Positions 18,215-25,756 of a DNA stretch of 54,112 bases are shown here, one piece after another. The notes below the pieces were generated by a model, which saw nothing but the letters and a program-made list of their open reading frames with translations, was not told the origin of the DNA and ran no database searches. The DNA comes from Teichococcus rhizosphaerae (GTDB lineage Bacteria > Pseudomonadota > Alphaproteobacteria > Acetobacterales > Acetobacteraceae): NCBI RefSeq assembly GCF_002631185.1, contig NZ_PDNU01000038.1:1-54112 (forward strand). The letters are read 5' to 3'. The translations under genes and the position numbers were made by a program. Position 1 is the first letter of the stretch, and each line of letters opens with the position of its first letter.

Positions 18215-19282
18215 ATGCCGTCCTCCGTTCCCCGGCGCGCCTTGTTGGCCGCCCTGGCCACCTCCTCCGCCGCCGGCATGCCCGTGGCCGGCGCCCTGGC
18301 GGCCGCGCCGCTGCCCGGCGCGCCGCCGCCGCCCGCGCTGGCGGAAAGCTGGCGGCACTTCCGGCAGGCTTTCCTGCGGCCGGAGGGGCGGGTGGTGGAT
18401 ACCGGCAACCAGGGTGTCTCGCATTCGGAAGGGCAGGGATGGGCGCTCTACTGCGCCGAGCGCTGCGGCGACCGCGACAGCTTCGACCGCATCTGGGGCT
18501 GGACCCGGCAGGTGCTGGCCCGCCCGCGGGACAGCCTGCTGGCCTGGCGCTACATGCCCGGCGGCCTCACCCCCGTGCCCGACCGCAACAACGCCGCCGA
18601 TGGCGACCTCTTCGCCGCCGCCGCCCTGCTGCTGGCCGGGCAACGCTGGGGAGATGCCGCCTATACGGAGGCGGGCGCCGCCATCGCGCGGGACGTGCTG
18701 CGCCTGCTGCTGCGCGAGGTGGCGGGCGGCACCGTGCTGCTGCCCGCCCTGCACGGCTTCGAGGAGGCGGACCATGTGGTGCTGAACCCCTCCTATTATG
18801 CCTTTCCCATCTTCGGCGTGCTGGCCCGCGCGGTGCCCGACCCGGCCTGGCTGCGCCTGGCGCGGGACGGGCTCGCCCTGCTGCGCCGTGCCCGCTTCGG
18901 CCGCTGGAGCCTGCCGCCGGACTGGCTGAGCCTGCGCCGGGCCGATGGCGCCCTTGCCCTGCCGCCCCGCTGGCCGGGCCGCTTCTCCTACGACGCGGTG
19001 CGCGTGCCGCTCTATCTGTGCTGGGCGGGGCTGGAGGATGAGGCGCCTGTGCAGGCGGCCCGCCGGTTCTGGGCCGACCCTGGCCATGCCTACTGGCCCG
19101 CGTGGGTCGATCTCACCGGCAACCGCAACGCGACCTATCCCGCGTCATCGGGTATGCAGGAGATCGGACGGTGGGTGCTCGAACTGGGAGGTTATCGCGC
19201 AGGAGTTTCAGGAAGCCTGCCACGCCAGGACGATTATTACTCGAATGTCCTGAAAATGTTGATTTTGTCTGCAAAAATATAA
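18215..19282 (+). CDS. bcsZ: GH8 endoglucanase of the cellulose operon (BcsZ/CmcAx)
   Basis: A secreted endo-beta-1,4-glucanase of glycoside hydrolase family 8 that trims nascent cellulose in the periplasm and is needed for proper fibre formation. The 355 residues begin with a signal peptide (RR followed by LLAALATSSAAG, cleavage near AAAPLP). SEGQGWALYCA carries the general-acid Glu and NAADGDLFAAAAL the conserved catalytic Asp of GH8; DDYYSNVLKML is the family C-terminus. It is first in the cellulose cluster, as cmcAx is in Komagataeibacter. The last ~30 codons are distinctly AT-richer than the rest of the gene. 103 AT-rich bases separate it from the next gene. Confidence 0.93.
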   Translation: MPSSVPRRALLAALATSSAAGMPVAGALAAAPLPGAPPPPALAESWRHFRQAFLRPEGRVVDTGNQGVSHSEGQGWALYCAERCGDRDSFDRIWGWTRQVLARPRDSLLAWRYMPGGLTPVPDRNNAADGDLFAAAALLLAGQRWGDAAYTEAGAAIARDVLRLLLREVAGGTVLLPALHGFEEADHVVLNPSYYAFPIFGVLARAVPDPAWLRLARDGLALLRRARFGRWSLPPDWLSLRRADGALALPPRWPGRFSYDAVRVPLYLCWAGLEDEAPVQAARRFWADPGHAYWPAWVDLTGNRNATYPASSGMQEIGRWVLELGGYRAGVSGSLPRQDDYYSNVLKMLILSAKI

Positions 19283-19313
19283 TTAACCAAATTTCGATAC
19301 AGATTCGGATAAT
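19283..19313 (+). promoter_or_regulatory. Candidate promoter within the cellulose cluster
   Basis: The 103-base gap after bcsZ opens with an AT-rich stretch. GATAAT at 19308-19313 is a near-consensus -10; TTAACC at 19283-19288 could be a -35 with a 19-base spacer, which is long. It would start transcription of the downstream cellulose genes separately from bcsZ. Confidence 0.35.
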
Positions 19314-19385
19314 CTTGCAGGAAGGCTGCTTACCACATAGACGACGGAAGGCCACTCTGCATGGTGGCCGGGAAACGGGGCGGAC

Positions 19386-20381
19386 ATGGGACAAAATGTC
19401 GATGTGGCGCGGGTGGCGGCTGCGCTGAACATGGCTGGAATCCGCTACCAAACCTTTGCAAACAAACCTGTTTTGGCTGAACGGAAGGACGTGCCCGGCG
19501 TGGCCGCGCGGGCCGTTCCCGTGCCGGCGGCGCCTGAGGCGAAGGCTCCGCCGCTGCCCCAGTCCTCAGTGGCGAGCGTGCAGGAACCGTGTTCTCCGCA
19601 GCACAGCACCGGGGTTTCCGAGGTTGCGGGAGGGGGCGGGGTGCAACCTGTTCTGGACCTTTCCCGGTTGGAAACGGTACTCACGAGGCTGAGAGCAGAA
19701 CATCCGGCCCCGTCCATGCCCGAAGCGCTTCAGCCGCCGCCCGACATGCCGGCCACCGTGGCACCGGTGGCGGCGCCCACGCCGCCGCCGTTGCTGGCCC
19801 CCCTGCCGGCACCCCTGGCCGCGCCGGCCGCCGCCCCCGCAGGGGCAGGCTTCGGCCCGCCGCGCCCAGTGGCGGGGGAAGTGGCGGGGGAATTCGATTC
19901 CACGCCCCTGGCCGCGGCGTTCCAGCCCCGGCCGCAGGCGCCGGCCGCCAGGCCTTCCCTCCTGTTCCGGGAAGTGCTGCCCGCCGCCCCGCCGCCCGCC
20001 GCTCCGCCGCCGGTGGCCGCGCCTCCTGCCGCCGCGCCATCCGCCGCCCCGCTTCCCCCTGCCGCGCCGGCCCCGCTCGGAGGCGCCGCCTCGCTGCTCG
20101 CCGCCCTGCAGGCCTCCGCCACGAAAGCCGCCCTGCCGCCGCCGCGGAGCGGGCTGCTGGCACAGCTCGGCCAGGCCACGCCGCCGCCGGTGCAGCCCGC
20201 CGCGCCCTCCCTGCTGGCGACGCTCGGCGTGCCCTTCGCGCCGCTCGACACCCCGCCCGCGGCCTCCGCCTCCCTGCCCGGCCTGCTGCGCAGCCTGGGC
20301 GCCCCGCCGCCACCCGCCGCGCCGGGCGTCACCCCGCTGGCGGATGTGCTGGGCGGCCTGCGCCCCACCCGGCAGGCCTGA
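19386..20381 (+). CDS. Pro/Ala-rich cellulose operon protein at the BcsH/CcpAx position
   Basis: 331 residues, about half Pro and Ala, with no signal peptide or membrane segment, so cytoplasmic and mostly disordered. The first ~40 residues look folded (DVARVAAALNMAGIRYQTFA). From memory they resemble the N-terminus of Komagataeibacter CcpAx/BcsH, which has a helix followed by a Gly-Tyr-aromatic segment. Residues 226-315 hold repeated short motifs, SLLAALQ (226), GLLAQLG (246), SLLATLG (265), GLLRSLG (289) and PLADVLGGL (307), spaced 19-24 residues in Pro-rich linkers; SLLFREVL (191) is a weaker copy. Its place between bcsZ and the synthase genes matches ccpAx, whose product organises BcsD. 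BcsO/BcsP-type Pro-rich proteins are the alternative. bcsQ starts 13 bases after its stop. Confidence 0.75.
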   Translation: MGQNVDVARVAAALNMAGIRYQTFANKPVLAERKDVPGVAARAVPVPAAPEAKAPPLPQSSVASVQEPCSPQHSTGVSEVAGGGGVQPVLDLSRLETVLTRLRAEHPAPSMPEALQPPPDMPATVAPVAAPTPPPLLAPLPAPLAAPAAAPAGAGFGPPRPVAGEVAGEFDSTPLAAAFQPRPQAPAARPSLLFREVLPAAPPPAAPPPVAAPPAAAPSAAPLPPAAPAPLGGAASLLAALQASATKAALPPPRSGLLAQLGQATPPPVQPAAPSLLATLGVPFAPLDTPPAASASLPGLLRSLGAPPPPAAPGVTPLADVLGGLRPTRQA

Positions 20382-20394
20382 GGAACGCCGCCTG

Positions 20395-21225
20395 ATGCCG
20401 CTGATCGCGTTTGTTTCCCCCAAGGGAGGGGTGGGCAAGACCACGCTGGCCGCCAACGTGGCCGATGCCCTCCGCCGCGGCGGCCGTGCGGTGCTGGCCC
20501 TGGACCTGGACCCGCAGAACGCGCTGCGCCTGCATTTCGGCGTGCCGCTGCACGACACGGGCGGCTTCATGGCCGAGCTGCCGCGCCGGCCGGACTGGCG
20601 CGCGCTGGTCCGCCGCACCGCCCCGGACGTGCTGCTGCTGCCGCATGGCGCCATCGAGCTGCGCGCGGCGCTGGAGCAGGCGCTGCTGCTGGAGCGCGAG
20701 CCCGCCACGCTGGCCACGCCCCTGCGCGAGATGCTGTCCGACCCGAAGCTGCTGGTGGTGGCCGACCTGCCGCCCGGCCCTTCCCAGGCCCTGGCCGTGG
20801 CCGCGCCGCTCGCCACCGTCATCGTGACGGTGCTGCAGAGCGAGGCGATCAGCACCGCCATGCTGGCCGAGGTGGAGAGCGGGCGCTTCCTCGGCGGCGG
20901 CACCATGGCCGCGCTTTTCGGCGGCAGGCTGCAATTCGTCCTGAACGGCGTCGATCTCCGCGCCCGGCTGTCGCGCAGCGCGGCCGAGGTCGTGGCGCGC
21001 CATCTGGGGCCACGCCTGCTCGGGGCCGTCAGCCGCGACGAGGCGGTGGCCGAGGCGCTGTCGGAGATGCGCCTGGTGCAGGACATGGCGCCGGCCAGCG
21101 CGGCGGCGGGCGATCTGCGCCACGTCGCGCGCGCGATCGAGATGCTGTTGCCGGCCATGCCCGAGGTGGCGCCCGCGGCTTCCGCCGCCGGCCCGCTGCC
21201 GGGGCTGCTGCGGGGGGGATGGTAA
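20395..21225 (+). CDS. bcsQ: Cellulose biosynthesis ATPase BcsQ (MinD/ParA-like)
   Basis: A MinD-like ATPase of the BcsQ/YhjQ family, which localises or activates the cellulose synthase complex at the inner membrane face. The deviant Walker A VSPKGGVGKTTLAANVADAL is at residues 7-26 and is intact with both lysines. LDLDPQNALRLHFGV is typical of BcsQ, and ADLPPGPSQAL is the switch region. The protein has 276 residues, somewhat longer than E. coli BcsQ (about 250), because of an Ala/Pro tail ending in GPLPGLLRGGW, which resembles the SLPGLLRSLG motif of the preceding protein. The ATG at 20395 follows GAGGA; bcsAB starts 4 bases after the stop. Confidence 0.92.
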   Translation: MPLIAFVSPKGGVGKTTLAANVADALRRGGRAVLALDLDPQNALRLHFGVPLHDTGGFMAELPRRPDWRALVRRTAPDVLLLPHGAIELRAALEQALLLEREPATLATPLREMLSDPKLLVVADLPPGPSQALAVAAPLATVIVTVLQSEAISTAMLAEVESGRFLGGGTMAALFGGRLQFVLNGVDLRARLSRSAAEVVARHLGPRLLGAVSRDEAVAEALSEMRLVQDMAPASAAAGDLRHVARAIEMLLPAMPEVAPAASAAGPLPGLLRGGW

Positions 21226-21229
21226 GCGA

Positions 21230-24200
21230 ATGCGGCGTTTCCGCGGGCTGATGGCGCGCCTGCCGCTCCTCAGCGGCATGATGGCGATCCTGGGCGCCCT
21301 TCTCGGCTTCGTCTTCGTGGTCTCGCCCCTGGAGCCGATGGAACAGCTCGCCCTGGCCGGGGCGGGGCTGCTCATCTTCCTGGCGGTGTCGCGCGTGCCG
21401 GGGCGTGGCGCGATGTTCTTCCTGATGGCGCTCTCCAGCCTGATGTCGCTGCGCTACCTCTACTGGCGGCTGACCGAGACGCTCGATTATGGCGGCTTCA
21501 TCGGCACCTTTCTCGGCACGGGCCTGCTGCTGGCCGAGATCTACGCCGTCATCGCGCTGCTGCTCTCCTATTTCCAGCAGCTCTGGCCGCTGGAGCGCAG
21601 GCCGGTGCCGCTGCCGCCCGACCCGGCGGAGTGGCCGGTCGTGGACGTGTTCATCCCCAGCTACAACGAGCCGCTGGAGGTGGTGCGCCCCGCGGTGTTC
21701 GGCGCCATGGCCATGGACTGGCCGCGCGAGAAGCTGAACGTCTACATCCTCGATGACGGGCGCCGGGAGGACTTCCGCAAGTTCGCCGAGGAGGTGGGCT
21801 GCGGCTACATGATCCGCCCCGACAACAAGGGCGCCAAGGCCGGCAACATCAACCACGCCATGACCAGGACGAAGGGCGAGTACATCGTCATCTTCGACTG
21901 CGACCACGTGGCCACCCGTGCCTTCCTGCAGCTCACCATCGGCTGGATGGTGCGCGACAAGGGCATCGGCATGTTGCAGACGCCGCACCATTTCTACTCG
22001 CCCGATCCCTTCGAGCGGAACCTCGCCTCCGGCAAGCGCGTGCCCAACGAGGGGCTGCTGTTCTACGGCCTGGTGCAGCAGGGCAACGACCTCTGGAACG
22101 CCACCTTCTTCTGCGGCTCCTGCGCCGTGCTCCGGCGCACCGCGCTCGAGGAGGTGGGCGGCGTGCCGACCGAGACGGTGACGGAGGATTGCCACTGCTC
22201 GCTGAAGATGCAGCGGCTCGGCTGGCGCACCGCCTATCTGCGCGTGCCGCTGGCGGCCGGCCTGGCGACGGACCGCCTCATCGCGCATATCGGCCAGCGC
22301 ATGCGCTGGGCGCGCGGCATGGTGCAGATCTTCCGCGTGGACAACCCGATGCTCGGGCCGGGGCTGAAGCTCTACCAGCGGCTCTGCTACGTCAACGCGC
22401 AGTGGCATTTCCTCTTCCCGCTGCCGCGCTTCGTCTTCCTCACGGCGCCGCTGGCCTTCCTGCTGTTCGGCCAGAGCATCATCGCCGCCTCGCCGCTGGC
22501 CATCCTGGCCTATGCCGGGCCGCACATCTTCCATTCCATCGGCACCAACAGCCGCGTGCAGGGCAAGGTGCGCCACAGCTTCTGGTCCGAGATCTACGAG
22601 ACGGTGCTGGCGCTCTACCTGCTGCCCGTGGTGCTGGCGACGCTGTTCGACCCCAAGAAGGGCAAGTTCAACGTCACCGACAAGGGCGGCACGCTGGAGG
22701 AGGGCTATTTCGACCTGCGCGCCGTGGCCGCCAATTTCGTGCTGGCCATCGTGCTGGTGCTCGGCCTGCTGTCGGGCATCTACGGCATGGCGGCGAACCC
22801 CCCCTCCAGCCTCGAGTTCCAGGCCAACGCGCTGAACTCCATCTGGGTGGTGCTGTCGCTCGTCACGGTGATGGCGGGCCTCGCCGTGGGCCGCGAGCGG
22901 CGGCAGGTGCGCGAGCGGCACCGCGTGCATGCGCGCCTGCCGGTGGCGGCCGTGCTGGCGGATGGGACCCGCCTCGCCGGCGAAAGCATCGACGTCTCGC
23001 TGGGCGGCGCCGCCCTGATGCTGGAACGCCGCGACGAGATCCCGGCCGAGACGCGGCTGCACCTGGAATTCGATATCGGGCCGGAGCGCATTCTGCTGCC
23101 GGCCGAAGTGCTGCGGTGGCAGGACGGCCGCCTGCAGGCCCGCTTCGAGCCACAAGGGCTGATGGATGAAGGCAATATTGTCCGCGTCGTGCTCGGCCGT
23201 GCCGATGCCTGGCTGGACTGGGACCATGTGCGTCCCGACCGCCCCCTGCGCGCCCTGCTGGAGGTGGTGGTGAGCATCACCGGCCTGTTCCGTGGCGACA
23301 GCCAGATCTCGCTGCGGGGCCGGCGCAACCGCCGCGCCGCCAGGGCCCGCGCCGAGGCGGGCGGCGCCACCGGCAAGGCGGCCAGGCTCCGCCGCGCCGC
23401 CGCGCTGCTGCTGACCGCGGGCCTCGCCTGGCCGGGCACGGCCGCCGCGCAGCGGCCGCAGGCGCCTCCGCCTCCGCCGCCGGTTTCCATGCCGCAGGCG
23501 GCGCCGCCCTTCGCCGCCCCGCAGCCTTCCGCGCCCGCCTTCGCGCAGCCCGACCCGGGCGTGGCGCCGCTGCCCGGCGGCACGCTCTTCGGCGCGCCCC
23601 CGGCCGATGGCAATGTCCGCATCCAGACCCGCACCCTGCGCCAGCTCGGCCTCGGCGGCCCGATGCAGCTGCGCGGCACGTCGGACCTCCAGGGCGTGCT
23701 GTTCGGCATCCGCTCCGACGAGGTGGTGACCGGCGCCCGGCTGGTGCTGCAGGGCGCGAGCAGCCCGGCGCTGATCCCCGAGCTCAGCCAGATCGCCATC
23801 ACGCTGAACGAGCAGTTCGTCGGCACCATCACGCCAGACCGCGCGCGCCCCTCCTTCGGGCCGGTCGAGTTCCCGGTGAACCCGGTCTTCTTCGCCGATG
23901 TGAACCGGCTGAACTTCCGCTTCACCGGCCGCTACGCGGTGGAGTGCAACGACCCGCTCTCGGGCCTGCTCTGGTCCACGATCTCGGACCTCTCCACCCT
24001 GCACCTGACGGTCGAGCGGCTGCCGCTGGCGCGCGACCTGGCGCGGCTGCCCGAGCCCTTCTTCGACCGCCGCCTGCGCAACGAGCGGCTGGTCCTGCCC
24101 GTGGTGATGCCCGACATGGCGGGCAACGAGCTGGTGCGCGCCGCCGCCATCGCCAGCTCCTGGTTCGCCGTGCAGGCCGACTACCGCGGCGCCAGCTTCC

Positions 24201-25756
24201 CCGTCAGCACCAGCGTGCCGCCGCGCGGCAACGCCATGGTGATGGTGGCGGGGCAGGAGACGGTGCCCGGCCTCGCCCTGCCGCGGATGGAGGGGCCGAC
24301 CCTCGCCGTGGTGCCCAACCCCGCCGATCCCGGCGCCACGCTGCTGGTGGTGGGCGGCCGCACCGCCGCCGAGGCGGTGACGGCGGCGCAGGCGCTGGCC
24401 GTGGGCCCGCAGGCGCTCTCGGGCGAGATCGCCATGGTGTCGTCGCCGGAGATGGTGGCGCGCCGGCCCTATGATGCGCCGCGCTGGATCAACAGCGACC
24501 GCCCCGTGCGCTTCGGCGAGCTGGTCGATCCCTCCGAGCTGCAGAGCTACGGCTTCGCGCCCGGCAACATCGCCATCCCCTTCCGCACCGCGCCCGACCT
24601 CTACACCTGGCGCGACCGCGCCATGCCGGTGAACCTGCACTTCCGCGCCCCTCCCGGCCCCATCACCGACGTGGCGGTCTCGCGGCTCGACGTGGCGCTG
24701 AACAACCTCTACCTGCACTCCTTCCCGCTGCGCGAGATGGAGCCGGGCTGGCCGTGGAACTGGCTGGCGCGGCAGACCGGCCTCGGCGCCGCGGGCGAGC
24801 GGGGCAGCGGCGAGGTGGGGCTGCCGCCCTATCTGGTCTTCGGCCAGAACGAGCTGCAGATGCGCTTCGACATGCGGCCGCTGAACCGCGGCGACTGCAT
24901 CTCCATCCCCGGCGACGTGCGCGCCGCCATCGACCCCGACAGCACCATCGACCTTTCGCGCGCCTACCGCTTCACCGAGCTGCCCAACCTCGCCTATTTC
25001 GCCGGCGCCGGCTACCCCTACACGCGGCTGGCCGATTTCTCGACCACCGCCCTGGTGCTGCCCGACCGCGCCAACACGCTGGAGCTGTCCACCGCGCTGG
25101 CGCTGGTGGGCCACCTGGCGGCCAATGTCGGCCACGCCGCCACCCAGCTCCAGATCGTCCGCCCCAACGCGCTGGAGCAGATGGCCGACCGCGACCTGCT
25201 GGTGGTGGGCTCGCTCGGCCGCCAGCCGGCGCTTGGCGCGCTGCTGCGGCAGGACGGGCCGGTGAGGGTCGAGGGCAGCCGCGTCAGTCTCGCCCTGCCG
25301 GGCGCCCTGGAAGGCTTCCGCAACTTCTTCATTGGCGACGACCGGCTGCGCGAGCGGCAGCGGCTGGAGGCGATGCTGGCCTCGCCGGGCGAGGGGATGG
25401 GCATGCTGGCCGGGTTCCAGAGCCCGCTGCGCGGCGGCCGCTCGGTGGTCGCGATCAGCGGCACCAACCCGCAGGGGATGGAGGCGATGATGGCGGCGCT
25501 GCGCGACCCCGCGCTGGTGCCCCTGATCCAGGGCGACCTGGCGCTGCTTTCGGGCGGCCGGATGGCCTCCTTCAAGACCGTCCCCAGCTACACGGTGGGC
25601 GATCTGCCGCTGCATCTCTGGCCGCAATACTGGCTGGGCAAGCGGCCGGACATGCTGCTGGGCCTGGCCCTGCTGTCCTCCCTGCTCATCGCCATCCCGA
25701 CCTACTGGCTGCTGCGCCGCCGGGCCGCCCGCCGTCTGAGGACCAGGACGCAATGA
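21230..25756 (+). CDS. bcsAB: Fused cellulose synthase catalytic and periplasmic subunits BcsA-BcsB
   Basis: A 1508-residue fusion that makes cellulose from UDP-glucose and passes it through the inner membrane. The BcsA half (about 1-700) has N-terminal membrane helices, GT2 motifs D175 (LDDGR), D223/D225 (FDCD), FFCGSCAV, TED 318-320 and QRMRW 356-360, more helices, then a PilZ domain with RQVR 558-561 and DVSLGG 588-593 for c-di-GMP. The junction (about 716-741) has RR, a hydrophobic run and TAAAQ, like a signal peptide. The BcsB half follows a Pro-rich linker, with carbohydrate-binding and flavodoxin-like domains, and ends with a membrane helix near 1475-1495. Fused AcsAB is known from Komagataeibacter. 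The stop overlaps the bcsC start (ATGA). Confidence 0.96.
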   Translation: MRRFRGLMARLPLLSGMMAILGALLGFVFVVSPLEPMEQLALAGAGLLIFLAVSRVPGRGAMFFLMALSSLMSLRYLYWRLTETLDYGGFIGTFLGTGLLLAEIYAVIALLLSYFQQLWPLERRPVPLPPDPAEWPVVDVFIPSYNEPLEVVRPAVFGAMAMDWPREKLNVYILDDGRREDFRKFAEEVGCGYMIRPDNKGAKAGNINHAMTRTKGEYIVIFDCDHVATRAFLQLTIGWMVRDKGIGMLQTPHHFYSPDPFERNLASGKRVPNEGLLFYGLVQQGNDLWNATFFCGSCAVLRRTALEEVGGVPTETVTEDCHCSLKMQRLGWRTAYLRVPLAAGLATDRLIAHIGQRMRWARGMVQIFRVDNPMLGPGLKLYQRLCYVNAQWHFLFPLPRFVFLTAPLAFLLFGQSIIAASPLAILAYAGPHIFHSIGTNSRVQGKVRHSFWSEIYETVLALYLLPVVLATLFDPKKGKFNVTDKGGTLEEGYFDLRAVAANFVLAIVLVLGLLSGIYGMAANPPSSLEFQANALNSIWVVLSLVTVMAGLAVGRERRQVRERHRVHARLPVAAVLADGTRLAGESIDVSLGGAALMLERRDEIPAETRLHLEFDIGPERILLPAEVLRWQDGRLQARFEPQGLMDEGNIVRVVLGRADAWLDWDHVRPDRPLRALLEVVVSITGLFRGDSQISLRGRRNRRAARARAEAGGATGKAARLRRAAALLLTAGLAWPGTAAAQRPQAPPPPPPVSMPQAAPPFAAPQPSAPAFAQPDPGVAPLPGGTLFGAPPADGNVRIQTRTLRQLGLGGPMQLRGTSDLQGVLFGIRSDEVVTGARLVLQGASSPALIPELSQIAITLNEQFVGTITPDRARPSFGPVEFPVNPVFFADVNRLNFRFTGRYAVECNDPLSGLLWSTISDLSTLHLTVERLPLARDLARLPEPFFDRRLRNERLVLPVVMPDMAGNELVRAAAIASSWFAVQADYRGASFPVSTSVPPRGNAMVMVAGQETVPGLALPRMEGPTLAVVPNPADPGATLLVVGGRTAAEAVTAAQALAVGPQALSGEIAMVSSPEMVARRPYDAPRWINSDRPVRFGELVDPSELQSYGFAPGNIAIPFRTAPDLYTWRDRAMPVNLHFRAPPGPITDVAVSRLDVALNNLYLHSFPLREMEPGWPWNWLARQTGLGAAGERGSGEVGLPPYLVFGQNELQMRFDMRPLNRGDCISIPGDVRAAIDPDSTIDLSRAYRFTELPNLAYFAGAGYPYTRLADFSTTALVLPDRANTLELSTALALVGHLAANVGHAATQLQIVRPNALEQMADRDLLVVGSLGRQPALGALLRQDGPVRVEGSRVSLALPGALEGFRNFFIGDDRLRERQRLEAMLASPGEGMGMLAGFQSPLRGGRSVVAISGTNPQGMEAMMAALRDPALVPLIQGDLALLSGGRMASFKTVPSYTVGDLPLHLWPQYWLGKRPDMLLGLALLSSLLIAIPTYWLLRRRAARRLRTRTQ

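Noticed and set aside
21230-25756. bcsAB fusion as a sequencing or frameshift artefact.
   Set aside because: The frame is continuous with good codon use through the junction, and fused AcsAB is established in Acetobacteraceae.
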